Below, piece after piece: positions 1 through 7,754 of a DNA stretch of 64,000 nucleotides (position 1 is its first letter; each line of letters starts with the position of its first letter). Under the pieces are notes generated by a model. That model did no database searches, was not told the origin of the DNA, and saw only the letters and a list, made by a program, of their open reading frames with translations. Both the position numbers and the translations under genes were made by a program. This DNA comes from VRUE01 sp963716735 (GTDB taxonomy: Bacteria > Actinomycetota > Thermoleophilia > Solirubrobacterales > 70-9), in assembly GCA_963716735.1 (NCBI GenBank), contig OY970321.1:682001-746000 (forward strand). Reading direction: 5' to 3'.

Positions 1-138
1 CTTCGGCCGCCGCGCGCCTTTTGCGATCGCCCCCACCCGCCCTCGCTGCGCGGTGTAGAGATGGAGGATGCGGTCAGCCTCGCCGTAGCGGATGCTGCGC
101 AGGACAATCGCCTCCGTCTTCAGCGTCTTGCCGGCCAT
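1..138 (-). CDS. recO: DNA repair protein RecO, N-terminal part (cut by window start)
   Basis: Reading the minus strand from an ATG at 138 gives 46 codons that stay open to the window edge. The protein begins MAGKTLKTEAIVLRS, then RYGEADRILHLYT and GRVGAIAKGARRPK. This is the OB-fold N-terminus of RecO, where the GEAD-x-I and GAIAKGARRPKS-type motifs are diagnostic. RecO loads RecA onto SSB-coated gaps together with RecR in the RecF pathway. The gene starts 7 bp after the mutM stop, so the two repair genes probably share one transcript. Only the N-terminus is visible; the zinc-binding and C-terminal helical parts lie outside the window. Confidence 0.88.
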   Translation of the reverse strand, partial: MAGKTLKTEAIVLRSIRYGEADRILHLYTAQRGRVGAIAKGARRPK

Positions 139-145
139 GACTTAC

Positions 146-1066
146 CTACGTTGAACCTGGCACCGGACGGCGACGGCGCCGCGGTCGGCGCCGCAACCGG
201 ACCTGGCAGGCTGGGCAAAAGTAGGTCGAGCGGCCGGAGACGACGATCCGCTCGATCGTCCCGTCACCGCGCGGGCAGGGCTCCCCCTCGCGGGTGTGGA
301 CGAGGAACTCGTCCTGCATCCTGCCCTTCTCGCCACGCCCGTCGCGATAGTCGTCGATCGAGGCCCCGCCACCGTCTATCCCCGCTTCGAGCGCGGCGAC
401 AACCGCGTCGCGCAGCGCCTCGAGGTGCTCGGGCTTCATCGAGCCGGCGGGCGAGAGCGGGTGCAGGCGCGCCCGGAAGAGCGCCTCGTCGGCGTAGATG
501 TTGCCGACTCCGGCGATGCCTTTCTGGTCGAGCAGGAAGGACTTGAGCGGGACCGTGCGTCCGGCGGCGACCTCCCCCAGCAGCTCCGGCGTGAACTGGG
601 CAGAGAGCGGCTCGACGCCAAGCCTGGAAGCGAAATGGGCGTCCAGCTCGTCGTCTCCGAGCAAGAGCGCCTCGCCGAAGCGACGTGGGTCGGTGAACCA
701 GACCTGGCGACCGTCATCGAGGACGATGCGAGCGCGCAGATGCCGCTCCGAGGTCGAGCGCTCACCCTCGTACAGCCGCATCCCCTCCGATGGATCGAGC
801 TTGTCCTCTCCCTCGACCAGAACCAGGTTGCCGGTCATGCGCAGGTGCATGACCAGCGTCTGCCCGCCCTCCAGCCCAAGCAGCAGGTACTTGCCGCGGC
901 GACCCAGGCGCTCGATCGTCCTTCCCGACACCTCCCTCTCTAGCTCGGCCGGCGGCTTGGGCCTGCACCAGCGTGGGTCGAGCACCTCCAGCGACTCGAT
1001 CCGCCGTCCCTCCAGCTCCGGCTCGAGCTGGCGACAGACGGTCTCGACCTCGGGCAGCTCAGGCAT
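146..1066 (-). CDS. mutM: Formamidopyrimidine-DNA glycosylase (Fpg/MutM)
   Basis: This 306-residue bifunctional glycosylase/AP lyase removes 8-oxoguanine and ring-opened purines. The invariant MPELPEVET N-terminus carries catalytic Pro2 and Glu3, the conserved Lys is at 59 (RRGKY), and the H2TH region QKGIAGVGNIYADE is at 181-194. The C-terminal zinc finger is unusual: Cys264, Cys284 and Cys287 are present, but the position of the second ligand (267) is Gly in the stretch GEPCPRGDGTI. The protein ends in an Arg-rich tail (291-300). The start is fixed by the essential Pro2. A 38-bp palindromic repeat ends 21 nt before the ATG, and recO follows 7 bp downstream. Confidence 0.95.
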   Translation of the reverse strand: MPELPEVETVCRQLEPELEGRRIESLEVLDPRWCRPKPPAELEREVSGRTIERLGRRGKYLLLGLEGGQTLVMHLRMTGNLVLVEGEDKLDPSEGMRLYEGERSTSERHLRARIVLDDGRQVWFTDPRRFGEALLLGDDELDAHFASRLGVEPLSAQFTPELLGEVAAGRTVPLKSFLLDQKGIAGVGNIYADEALFRARLHPLSPAGSMKPEHLEALRDAVVAALEAGIDGGGASIDDYRDGRGEKGRMQDEFLVHTREGEPCPRGDGTIERIVVSGRSTYFCPACQVRLRRRPRRRRRPVPGST

Positions 1067-1087
1067 CGCCCGGTTCTATCAGGCGAC

Positions 1088-1125
1088 TGGCGACTTACCG
1101 TCGCCTATAGGGGGCTAAGTCGCCA
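1088..1125. repeat. 38-bp palindromic repeat, copy 1 (before mutM)
   Basis: The ends TGGCGACTTA (1088-1097) and TAAGTCGCCA (1116-1125) are perfect inverted repeats around an 18-nt centre that begins CCGTC and ends GGGGGC. The element fills the gap between the xerD stop and the mutM start. Near-identical 38-bp copies lie at 29443-29480 and 50075-50112, all in the same orientation on the given strand. Confidence 0.9.
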
Positions 1126-1126
1126 A

Positions 1127-2101
1127 TCAGCTCTCGGTGGCCCGGGGATGCGCCTCGAAGTAGACCTCCTTGAGGCGCTCGCCGGAGAGGTGCGTGTACA
1201 TCTGAGTCGTCGCGATGTCGGCGTGGCCGAGCATCTCCTGCACGGCGCGCAGGTCGCAGCCCCCCGCCAGCAGGTGAGTGGCAAAGCTGTGCCGAAGCGT
1301 GTGTGGGCTCATCTGCCCCGCCAGGCCGGCGTCGCGGGCGTGGCGCTGGACGATCTTGTAGAGGCCCTGGCGACTGAGCGGGCCACCGCGGAAGTTGACG
1401 AACAACCGCACCTCGTGGCGTTCGCCGACAAGCTTCGGGCGGCCGCCGCGCAGGTAGGCGGAGATCGCCGCGATCGCTTTGCGGCCGAGCGGCACGATCC
1501 GCTCCTTGGATCCCTTGCCGCGCGCTCGCAGCAGGCCCTCGCGCAGGTCGATGTCCGACATCTCCAGGCCGATCGTCTCCGAGGCGCGCAACCCGCACGC
1601 GTACATCACCTCCAGCAGCGCCCGGTCGCGGAGCGCCGTCGGCTCGCTGCCACGGGGTGCCGCAAGCAGCTTCTGCACCTCGGCGTAGTTGAGGACCTGG
1701 GGCAGCTTTTTGGCCCGTCGCGGGGCGCTCAGCGCCGCGGTCGGGTCGTCGCCGATCAACTCGTCACGGCGCAGGTGCTTGTAGAAGGAACGCAGGCAGG
1801 CGGTCTTACGGTGCACCGTGGCCGCGGAGCAGGCCGGACGGCCGTTGCCGGTCGCGAGGTCGGCGAGGAAGTCACCGATGTCGGCCGGGCGAGCCGCGAG
1901 CGCGTCGAGCTCGTGCGAGGCGAGGAACTCGCCGTACTGGTGCAGGTCGGTGCGGTAAGCGTTGAGCGTGTTGCGCGAGAGGCCGCGCTCCAGCTCCAGG
2001 TAGGAGAGGAAATCGAGGACGAGGCCCTCGAAGCGGGCATCGGTTGTCGGGCGCGGCGCCACTGCTACAGCCATGGCGGGTGGTTCTCGCTGAGTCGCCA
2101 C
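1127..2101 (-). CDS. xerD: Site-specific tyrosine recombinase XerD
   Basis: This 324-residue chromosome-dimer-resolution recombinase acts with XerC at dif. It has an N-terminal SAM-like core-binding domain (about 25-115, including LERGLSRNTLNAYRTDL) and a catalytic domain (about 135-315). The full catalytic set is readable: Arg172 (ACGLRASE), Lys196 (RGKGSKER), His267 and Arg270 (SPHTLRH), His293 (LGHAD) and the nucleophile Tyr302 (MYTHL). The start is taken as GTG at 2101, with AAGGTGA just upstream; an in-frame ATG at 2074 is an alternative. It is downstream of the DUF3866 gene, and a strong hairpin separates the two, so it may have its own promoter. Confidence 0.93.
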   Translation of the reverse strand: MATQREPPAMAVAVAPRPTTDARFEGLVLDFLSYLELERGLSRNTLNAYRTDLHQYGEFLASHELDALAARPADIGDFLADLATGNGRPACSAATVHRKTACLRSFYKHLRRDELIGDDPTAALSAPRRAKKLPQVLNYAEVQKLLAAPRGSEPTALRDRALLEVMYACGLRASETIGLEMSDIDLREGLLRARGKGSKERIVPLGRKAIAAISAYLRGGRPKLVGERHEVRLFVNFRGGPLSRQGLYKIVQRHARDAGLAGQMSPHTLRHSFATHLLAGGCDLRAVQEMLGHADIATTQMYTHLSGERLKEVYFEAHPRATES

Positions 2102-2157
2102 TCACCTTGAACCGCAAGGGACCATGCGTGTCGGGCCGCGGGTCCTGTCGCGCGACG

Positions 2158-2194
2158 AGCGGGGTTTAGCGGTCTATTCGACCGAAACCCCGCT
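2158..2194 (-). terminator. Hairpin terminator after the DUF3866 gene
   Basis: Arms AGCGGGGTTT (2158-2167) and AAACCCCGCT (2185-2194) are a perfect 10-bp inverted repeat. A smaller CGGT/ACCG stem sits inside. The structure begins at the DUF3866 stop codon and has no long T-run, as is common for high-GC actinobacterial terminators. Confidence 0.6.
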
Positions 2195-3219
2195 CATCCC
2201 GCGCCACCCGCGGCAGATACGCCCAGTGCGTGACCCGCTGCCAGTGCGGCGGAAAAGAAGAGCTTGTCTTCTTCGATGCCCCTCCCCATCACTTGGGACG
2301 GGAGGCCGGTGGCGGCGTAGCCCGCCAGGTCGGGCTGAGCTTTGTGAAGCTGGTGGCGGTCGCCCGCCGCGCCGGCAAGTTCCGCAACCGCTTCGGGGCT
2401 GTCGACTGGCACAGGTATTCCCACTCCGCCCAGGAGCAGTTCGAGCACGGTCAGGGTGTGGTGGCTCACACCCTGGTGGCGCTCGCGGGGGTCGGCTTCG
2501 GAGAGGCGGGGCGAGAGGAGCGTCGGCAAGCCAAGCGCCAAAGCGGCGTGGGCATTGTCGAGGGCGGCCACGCCACCGTGGCCGAGGCGGGTGTCGGAGC
2601 CGATGATGCCGGGGCCCGGGCCGACGATCGCCGCGTCCCAACCAAGGCCGTTGGCAGCCGCGTCGAGCGCGCCCGCGACCGAGAGTGCCTCGTACTCGCC
2701 GCCATATGCGGGAGCGGCCGTGATGTGTCCGCGGAGCAGGTCGCGCTCGCGCAGCTGGACGACATCGCGAGAGAAGGATCCGGGAAGAGCCCCGCCACCC
2801 GTCTGCACGTAGCCCACCTTCAGGTCCGGCGCCACCTGCGCGACCGCCCACACGGCTGGTGCCAGGTGCCCGTGCAGAGGCAGGACCAGGGCCGAGATCG
2901 TTCGTCCACCCATTTCCCGTGGAAGCTCGACCGGCTCGACCGGGTGCTGCAGCGAGGTGTAGTTGAGCTTCATCACATGCTCACGGCCCTCGCCGCTCGC
3001 CTCCAGGCCCCGGGTCAGGTTGACGTGGACCACGTCGAAGCCGCCCGAGCCGAGCTGCAGGTCAAGCGCGGCGACGTTGACGACGACCTCGTCGCCGACG
3101 CGCATCTCGCCCAGGAGCACTTCGTCGGCCCAGGCCGGTCGCCGCTCACCGTCGATCTCAACCGTCAGCGGGTCTTGGCCGACGACGACGCCGCGGCGCA
3201 GCTTCAGCCGTCGGCTCAC
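2194..3219 (-). CDS. DUF3866 family protein
   Basis: This 341-residue protein of unknown function belongs to the actinobacterial DUF3866 family, recognised from KLNYTSLQHPVEPVE, the ALVLPLHGHLAP stretch, the glycine-rich AIVGPGPGIIG segment and the SHHTLTVLELLLGG region. There is no signal peptide or membrane helix. The start is set at GTG 3219, which overlaps the TGA of the upstream M20 peptidase as GTGA; translation further upstream gives only an arginine-rich leader. The gene closes the run pyrG, M20 peptidase, DUF3866 and is followed by a hairpin terminator. The biochemical role is not known to me. Confidence 0.85.
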   Translation of the reverse strand: MSRRLKLRRGVVVGQDPLTVEIDGERRPAWADEVLLGEMRVGDEVVVNVAALDLQLGSGGFDVVHVNLTRGLEASGEGREHVMKLNYTSLQHPVEPVELPREMGGRTISALVLPLHGHLAPAVWAVAQVAPDLKVGYVQTGGGALPGSFSRDVVQLRERDLLRGHITAAPAYGGEYEALSVAGALDAAANGLGWDAAIVGPGPGIIGSDTRLGHGGVAALDNAHAALALGLPTLLSPRLSEADPRERHQGVSHHTLTVLELLLGGVGIPVPVDSPEAVAELAGAAGDRHQLHKAQPDLAGYAATGLPSQVMGRGIEEDKLFFSAALAAGHALGVSAAGGAG

Positions 3220-4325
3220 CCGACGTCGGCGCCGGCCGCGGCGACGATCCCCTCGCATACCTCGAGCATCGCGTCGAGATCGGCGGCCGAGACGCGCTCG
3301 TTCGAGGTGTGAACGTCATTGGGGCCATTGGCGAGCAGTACGCAGTCAAAGTCAGCGACGCGCAGCGCATTGGCGTCGCTGCCGCCGCCGATCGACGTGC
3401 GGACCGGCTCATGGCCGGCGCGGCGCAGGCCCTCCTCTGCTAGGGCCAGTGCTTTCGAGTCGTTCGGTATCCGGTAGCCCCGGAAAACCTCTTCCACGCG
3501 CACGTCGACGTCGCAGCCGTGCTCGCTCGCACCCCAGGCGCAGGCCTCGGTGATCTCCCCGGCGACCGCCGCGGCCCGATCGGTGTCGAGGCTGCGGGTC
3601 TCGGCGACGATGTTGCAGTGCCCTGGCACGACGTTCCCCGAGGTGCCGCCGCCGATCAGGCCGACGTTGGCGGTCGTCTCGTCGTCGATTCGCCCCAGCT
3701 CCATTCGTGCGATCGCCTCCGCCGCCGCGGCGATCGCGCTGTTCCCGTCGTTGGGTTCGATCCCCGCGTGAGCCTCGACGCCGACGAAATCGGCGCGGAC
3801 TTGCTGCTGGGTGGGCGTCGCGACGACAACCTCCCCGACCGGCCCGGCATGGTCGAGGACGAAACCGCACTCGGCGCGGAGCTCGCCTGCGTCAAACGCC
3901 TTCGCCCCGCGTAGGCCCTGCTCCTCGGCGACGGTCAGAAGCAGCTCGATCCCGACCGGCGGGGGCTCGGTTGCATGGCGCGCAACCAGCTCGATGAAGA
4001 CCGCAACGGCCGCCTTGTTGTCGGCACCGAGGATCGTCTCGCCCTGGCTGCGGAAGACACCGTCGTCATTCGCGACCTCGATCTGACCGGCGTGCGGCAC
4101 GGTGTCGATGTGAGCGCAGAACATCACCCAGCGATCGGACTGGCCGGGCAGGCGGGCGACGAGGTTGCCAGCTCCCGCTTCGGCAGGCCCGGCGGCGTCG
4201 TCCTCGCTTACCTCGAGTCCCAGCGCTCCCAGCTCGGCGAGGATCGTGTCGGCAACCTCGCGCTCCTCCCCGGTCGGGCTGCGAATCTCGCAGAGCCTGA
4301 CAAACGTCTCATGGAGCCTGTCCAC
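3216..4325 (-). CDS. M20-family metallopeptidase, peptidase T-like
   Basis: The 369-residue protein has the co-catalytic dizinc layout of the M20 family: FCAHIDTVPHAG (His-x-Asp), LGADNKAAVA (bridging Asp), VAEEQGLRG (catalytic base Glu and a metal Glu), LDHAGP, and a late His in NDVHTSNERV. The middle 180-300 region, containing GVEAHAGIEPNDGNSA, is the lid/dimerisation domain. Such enzymes release N-terminal residues from tri- or dipeptides or deacylate small amides; the exact substrate cannot be read here. It starts 10 bp after the pyrG stop and overlaps the next gene by 4 bp, so it is operonic. Confidence 0.88.
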   Translation of the reverse strand: MDRLHETFVRLCEIRSPTGEEREVADTILAELGALGLEVSEDDAAGPAEAGAGNLVARLPGQSDRWVMFCAHIDTVPHAGQIEVANDDGVFRSQGETILGADNKAAVAVFIELVARHATEPPPVGIELLLTVAEEQGLRGAKAFDAGELRAECGFVLDHAGPVGEVVVATPTQQQVRADFVGVEAHAGIEPNDGNSAIAAAAEAIARMELGRIDDETTANVGLIGGGTSGNVVPGHCNIVAETRSLDTDRAAAVAGEITEACAWGASEHGCDVDVRVEEVFRGYRIPNDSKALALAEEGLRRAGHEPVRTSIGGGSDANALRVADFDCVLLANGPNDVHTSNERVSAADLDAMLEVCEGIVAAAGADVG

Positions 4326-4335
4326 GCGGGACAGG

Positions 4336-6018
4336 CTAACGGGGCTGCTGGGCCACGGAGGAGGAATCCTCCGTCTCTGCCTCTATCTCTCCGCCTTCGG
4401 CCGGCTGCTCGCCGGCGTGGCGCGACGCCGCGCCGACGAACTCGCGGAAGAGCGGCTCGGGCCGGTTGGGCCGCGAGTTGAACTCGGGGTGGAACTGGGA
4501 AGCGACGAAGAACGGGTGGTCGGGCAACTCGATCATCTCGACCAGGCGCTCGTCGGGCGAGGTGCCGCCGCAGACCAAGCCCTCGTCTTCGAGACGGCGG
4601 CGCAGCTGGATGTTGACCTCGTAACGGTGGCGGTGGCGCTTGTAGATGACCGCCTCGCCGAAGATCTCGCGTGCTCGCGTCCCCTCGTGCAGCTTCACGG
4701 GGTCCGCGCCGAGCCGCATCGTGCCCCCCATGTCGGAGACTTCCTTCTGCTCGGGCAGCAGGTCGACGACCGGGTAGGGAGTCTCGGGGTCGAACTCGGC
4801 CGAGTTGGCACCGTCCATGCCGGCCACGGTGCGGGCGAACTCGACCACGGCGATCTGCATGCCGAGGCAGATGCCCAGGTAGGGAATCGAGCGCTCGCGG
4901 GCGATCCGCGCCGCTTCGACCTTGCCCTCGATGCCGCGCTCGCCGAAGCCACCGGGGATCAGCACTCCGTCGACGCCCTCCAGCTTCTCCGGCTCGAAGT
5001 TCTCCGAATCGACCAGCTCGACCTCGACCTCGACCCCGTGGTGGAAGCCACCGTGCTCGAGCGCCTCGATCACAGACTTGTAGGCGTCGGCCAACTGCAC
5101 GTACTTGCCGACGAGCGCGATCCGCACCTTGCCGGTGGCGGCGTCGGCGCGACGCACCATCGCCTCCCACTCGCTCAGGTCCGAGGACGGGGCCTCCATG
5201 CCGAAGTGGTCCAGGACGAGGTCGTCGACACCTTCGGCGCGGAAGACCAGCGGCACCTTGTAGATGTTGTCGACGTCGTGGGCGGAGATCACCGCGTCGA
5301 CCGGGAGGCTGGCGAAGAGGGCGATCTTGCTGCGGATCTCACGGTCGAGGCGGCTCTCGGAGCGGCAGACCAACGCATGTGGCTGGATCCCGATGCGGCG
5401 CAGCTCGTTGACCGAGTGCTGGGTCGGCTTGGTCTTCAGTTCCCCGGCGTGGCCGACGTAGGGAACCAGGGTCAGGTGCATGAACATCGCCCGCTTGGGG
5501 CCGAGGTCGGTGTAGAGCTGACGGATCGACTCGAGGAAGGGCAGAGACTCGATGTCGCCGACCGTGCCGCCAATCTCGGTGAGGACGAAGTCGACCGATT
5601 GCGACTCGGCGACGATGAGGATTTTGTTCTTGATCTCGTCGGTGATGTGCGGGATCACCTGCACAGTGGCGCCGAGGTAGTCGCCGCGGCGCTCGCGGTT
5701 GATCACCGAGTTGTAGACCGAGCCGGCGGTGACGTTGGAGGCGCGCGAGGTGTTCTCGTCGGTGAAGCGCTCGTAGTGGCCGAGGTCGAGGTCGGTCTCG
5801 GCGCCGTCCTCGGTGACGAAGACCTCGCCGTGCTGGAACGGGCTCATCGTCCCCGGGTCGACGTTGATGTAGGGGTCGAACTTCTGCAGCTGGACCCGGT
5901 AGCCGCGGGAGACGAGGAGGCGGCCGATCGAAGCGGCGGCGATCCCCTTGCCGAGGGCCGAGACGACGCCGCCGGTGACGAAGATGAAGCGCGTGTCTCC
6001 TGGTTTGGGCCGATTCAT
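4336..6018 (-). CDS. pyrG: CTP synthase
   Basis: This 560-residue enzyme aminates UTP to CTP using ATP and glutamine. The synthase domain starts with the P-loop FVTGGVVSALGKG (13-25) and includes KFDPYINVDPGTMSP and the allosteric CTP/UTP region. The class I glutaminase domain has Cys384 in GICLGMQ and the His510/Glu512 pair in QFHPEFNSRP. The start at ATG 6018 overlaps the stop of the upstream transferase gene as ATGA, which decides it over a longer in-frame extension. The last ~30 residues are a disordered Glu/Ser-rich tail. Its place after steA and mctB matches actinobacterial synteny. Confidence 0.97.
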   Translation of the reverse strand: MNRPKPGDTRFIFVTGGVVSALGKGIAAASIGRLLVSRGYRVQLQKFDPYINVDPGTMSPFQHGEVFVTEDGAETDLDLGHYERFTDENTSRASNVTAGSVYNSVINRERRGDYLGATVQVIPHITDEIKNKILIVAESQSVDFVLTEIGGTVGDIESLPFLESIRQLYTDLGPKRAMFMHLTLVPYVGHAGELKTKPTQHSVNELRRIGIQPHALVCRSESRLDREIRSKIALFASLPVDAVISAHDVDNIYKVPLVFRAEGVDDLVLDHFGMEAPSSDLSEWEAMVRRADAATGKVRIALVGKYVQLADAYKSVIEALEHGGFHHGVEVEVELVDSENFEPEKLEGVDGVLIPGGFGERGIEGKVEAARIARERSIPYLGICLGMQIAVVEFARTVAGMDGANSAEFDPETPYPVVDLLPEQKEVSDMGGTMRLGADPVKLHEGTRAREIFGEAVIYKRHRHRYEVNIQLRRRLEDEGLVCGGTSPDERLVEMIELPDHPFFVASQFHPEFNSRPNRPEPLFREFVGAASRHAGEQPAEGGEIEAETEDSSSVAQQPR

Positions 6019-6851
6019 TCTCTGCCGAGCGAGTCTAGCCAGCGCAAGGGCGGAACCGAGTCGACCGTCCGCGAAATAGATCGCAACTCGCCGAAAACGG
6101 TCAGCGCGACGACCAGAGCCAGGGCGATCAGCCGCCCCGTTCCGTCCAACGTGGTCAGCAACCAGACCCCGGCGATCGCCCCCACCAGGTTGGAGCCGGT
6201 ATCCCCCAGCATCGCCCGCTCGCGCAGCGTGAACCAGGCGCCGACGAGCACCGGCCCGGCGAAGATCCCCAGCAGGTCCAGGGGCGCGAAGGTCCACGCC
6301 CCGAGGCAGAGCCCGACACCGAGCAGGGCCAGGCCCTTCTCCGCCCGCCCGGGCCGCAGGTCGAGCAGGTTGAAGGCGTTGGTGGCGAGGATCAACAGCG
6401 CCACGTCGGCGAGGTAGCGCCACGACTCGAGGCCACGGCCGGAGACGACGTACGCGGCGAGTGCCAGCGCCCCGATCGCCTTGATCGCACCGGTGGACAG
6501 TCGTCCCTCGCGCAGGGCCGTGGCGTGACCCCGCCAGCCGCGCGGCGAGCCGGCCGCCTCCCCCCGCCCGAGCGAGTCGTCGAGGAAGCCGAGGAAGGCG
6601 ACGCCGATCACGTAGGGCAGCCAGCGCCGCAGCTCGGGATCGAGCAGTTCGAGGTCACCGCGATCGTCGAGGAAGGCGAGCGGGGCCAGCGCCACCAACG
6701 CCGCCGTCGCCAGGACCGCGCCAAGCGGAAAGGCGAGCCGGGTGCCACGGAAGTTCTCCCGGACCAGTCCGGCGTCGAGCAGGCCGCGGATGCCGGCCGG
6801 GATGACCAGCAGCGCCACCGCGATCGCCACGGGGAAGCCGATCCAGGTCAT
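6015..6851 (-). CDS. MraY/WecA-like glycosyltransferase family 4 membrane protein
   Basis: The 278-residue, roughly nine-helix protein carries motifs of polyprenyl-phosphate sugar-1-phosphate transferases: FLGFLDDSLG (DD motif, about 92-101), ATNAFNLLDLRPG (N-x-x-D motif) and AMLGDTGSN (metal-binding GD). It is shorter than MraY (about 320-360) and WecA. It overlaps both neighbours by 4 bp, between an MctB-like gene and pyrG, a place where actinobacteria keep a membrane protein of unknown role. It may transfer a sugar phosphate to undecaprenyl phosphate for a cell-wall polymer; the donor is unknown. It is not a clear MraY. Confidence 0.85.
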   Translation of the reverse strand: MTWIGFPVAIAVALLVIPAGIRGLLDAGLVRENFRGTRLAFPLGAVLATAALVALAPLAFLDDRGDLELLDPELRRWLPYVIGVAFLGFLDDSLGRGEAAGSPRGWRGHATALREGRLSTGAIKAIGALALAAYVVSGRGLESWRYLADVALLILATNAFNLLDLRPGRAEKGLALLGVGLCLGAWTFAPLDLLGIFAGPVLVGAWFTLRERAMLGDTGSNLVGAIAGVWLLTTLDGTGRLIALALVVALTVFGELRSISRTVDSVPPLRWLDSLGRE

Positions 6852-7714
6852 CGGCGCGGGGCGAGCAGATCCGGCAGCAAGCGATCGGCGCTGCCCTTGA
6901 CGCCGAAGCTGCCCTCGGCGCCGAGTAGGGCGAATACCGTCGCCAACCGGCCGGCGACCAGGTCGACGTCGTCGACGCTGGAGAGGTCGTTGCCGGCAAA
7001 GAATGAGATCGACGACGTTTCGGCTTCGGAGTCCTCGACGCCGACCGCGGGCGTGTGGGTCGCGGTGATCCCGCTCGTCATCCCCGACTCGATCCGGCCG
7101 GCGACCGAGTGCTGGACCGGGCCCATCTCCTGCGGTTGCTCGCGGACGACGATCACCCCGTCGAGTGCGCCGAAGTTGCCGCTCGCGCGCGAGAAGAGGT
7201 GGCTGCGCACCGGTTCCAGCAGCGTCCCGCCCCGCACCAGCTGCCGCCCAAGGCCGACACCGAGGGCGGTCTGCGCGTCCGGGTTGCGGACGATATCGGC
7301 GAAACGGGTCTTGGCGAGGTCGGCGGCGAGACCGTGGGTATCGACCGGCTCCCGCACCACCCCCACGCCGACCAGGCGCGCACCGGTCGGTGCCAAGGCA
7401 TCCTCGATCGCCCCGTAGACGTCGCCAGGCAGGTCGCCGAAAGCGACCAGGCCGATCCTGCGCCCGCGCAGCTGGTCGCGCACCAGGACCGGGTAGACCC
7501 GGCTTGAGAACTCGTTTGCCCGACCCAGCTCGCCACTCAGTTCATCGGCCTGTTCGCGAGCGTCCTGGAGGTTGCCGGTGAGGCTGTGCTCGAGGTCCTT
7601 GCGCGTGTTGGAAAGCGTGTCGCCGCCGAACTCGGCGCCGATCAGGATCCCGATCGCGAGGGCGAGGAAGACGGCGATCAGCGACGTGGCGTGGTAGCGA
7701 GCGCTGTAACCCAT
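6848..7714 (-). CDS. MctB/SteB-like envelope protein (copper transporter family)
   Basis: The 288-residue protein begins MGYSARYHATSLIAVFLALAIGILIG split over a short cytoplasmic start and one transmembrane helix (about 10-28), then a coiled coil (about 35-70, rich in E, Q, D) and an extracytoplasmic alpha/beta domain. This is the architecture of mycobacterial MctB and of corynebacterial SteB, the partner of SteA in septal cell-wall work. In this genome an IS481 element lies between steA and this gene. It overlaps the transferase gene downstream by 4 bp. Copper export versus a SteB-like division role cannot be decided from sequence; the steA linkage favours the latter. Confidence 0.85.
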   Translation of the reverse strand: MGYSARYHATSLIAVFLALAIGILIGAEFGGDTLSNTRKDLEHSLTGNLQDAREQADELSGELGRANEFSSRVYPVLVRDQLRGRRIGLVAFGDLPGDVYGAIEDALAPTGARLVGVGVVREPVDTHGLAADLAKTRFADIVRNPDAQTALGVGLGRQLVRGGTLLEPVRSHLFSRASGNFGALDGVIVVREQPQEMGPVQHSVAGRIESGMTSGITATHTPAVGVEDSEAETSSISFFAGNDLSSVDDVDLVAGRLATVFALLGAEGSFGVKGSADRLLPDLLAPRR

Positions 7715-7748
7715 CGGCCGGGAAGGCTAGACGCTCGCCGCGGGGCGC

Positions 7749-7754
7749 ACTAGA
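7749..7754. repeat. Target-site duplication, left copy (ACTAGA)
   Basis: The 6 bp ACTAGA directly before the left end of the insertion sequence are repeated at 8794-8799 directly after its right end. Confidence 0.9.

Noticed and set aside
1088..1125. dif site next to xerD
   Set aside because: The element is 38 bp with two further copies in the window and does not resemble the 28-bp XerC/XerD site; a chromosome has one dif.
2091..2100. Fourth copy of the 38-bp palindrome at the xerD start
   Set aside because: Only TGAGTCGCCA resembles one arm; the centre and other arm are missing and it lies in the first codons.
4165..6417. Long open frame (750 codons) on the plus strand over pyrG
   Set aside because: It is the antisense of pyrG and neighbours, with no domain and no ribosome site; high GC makes such frames stay open.
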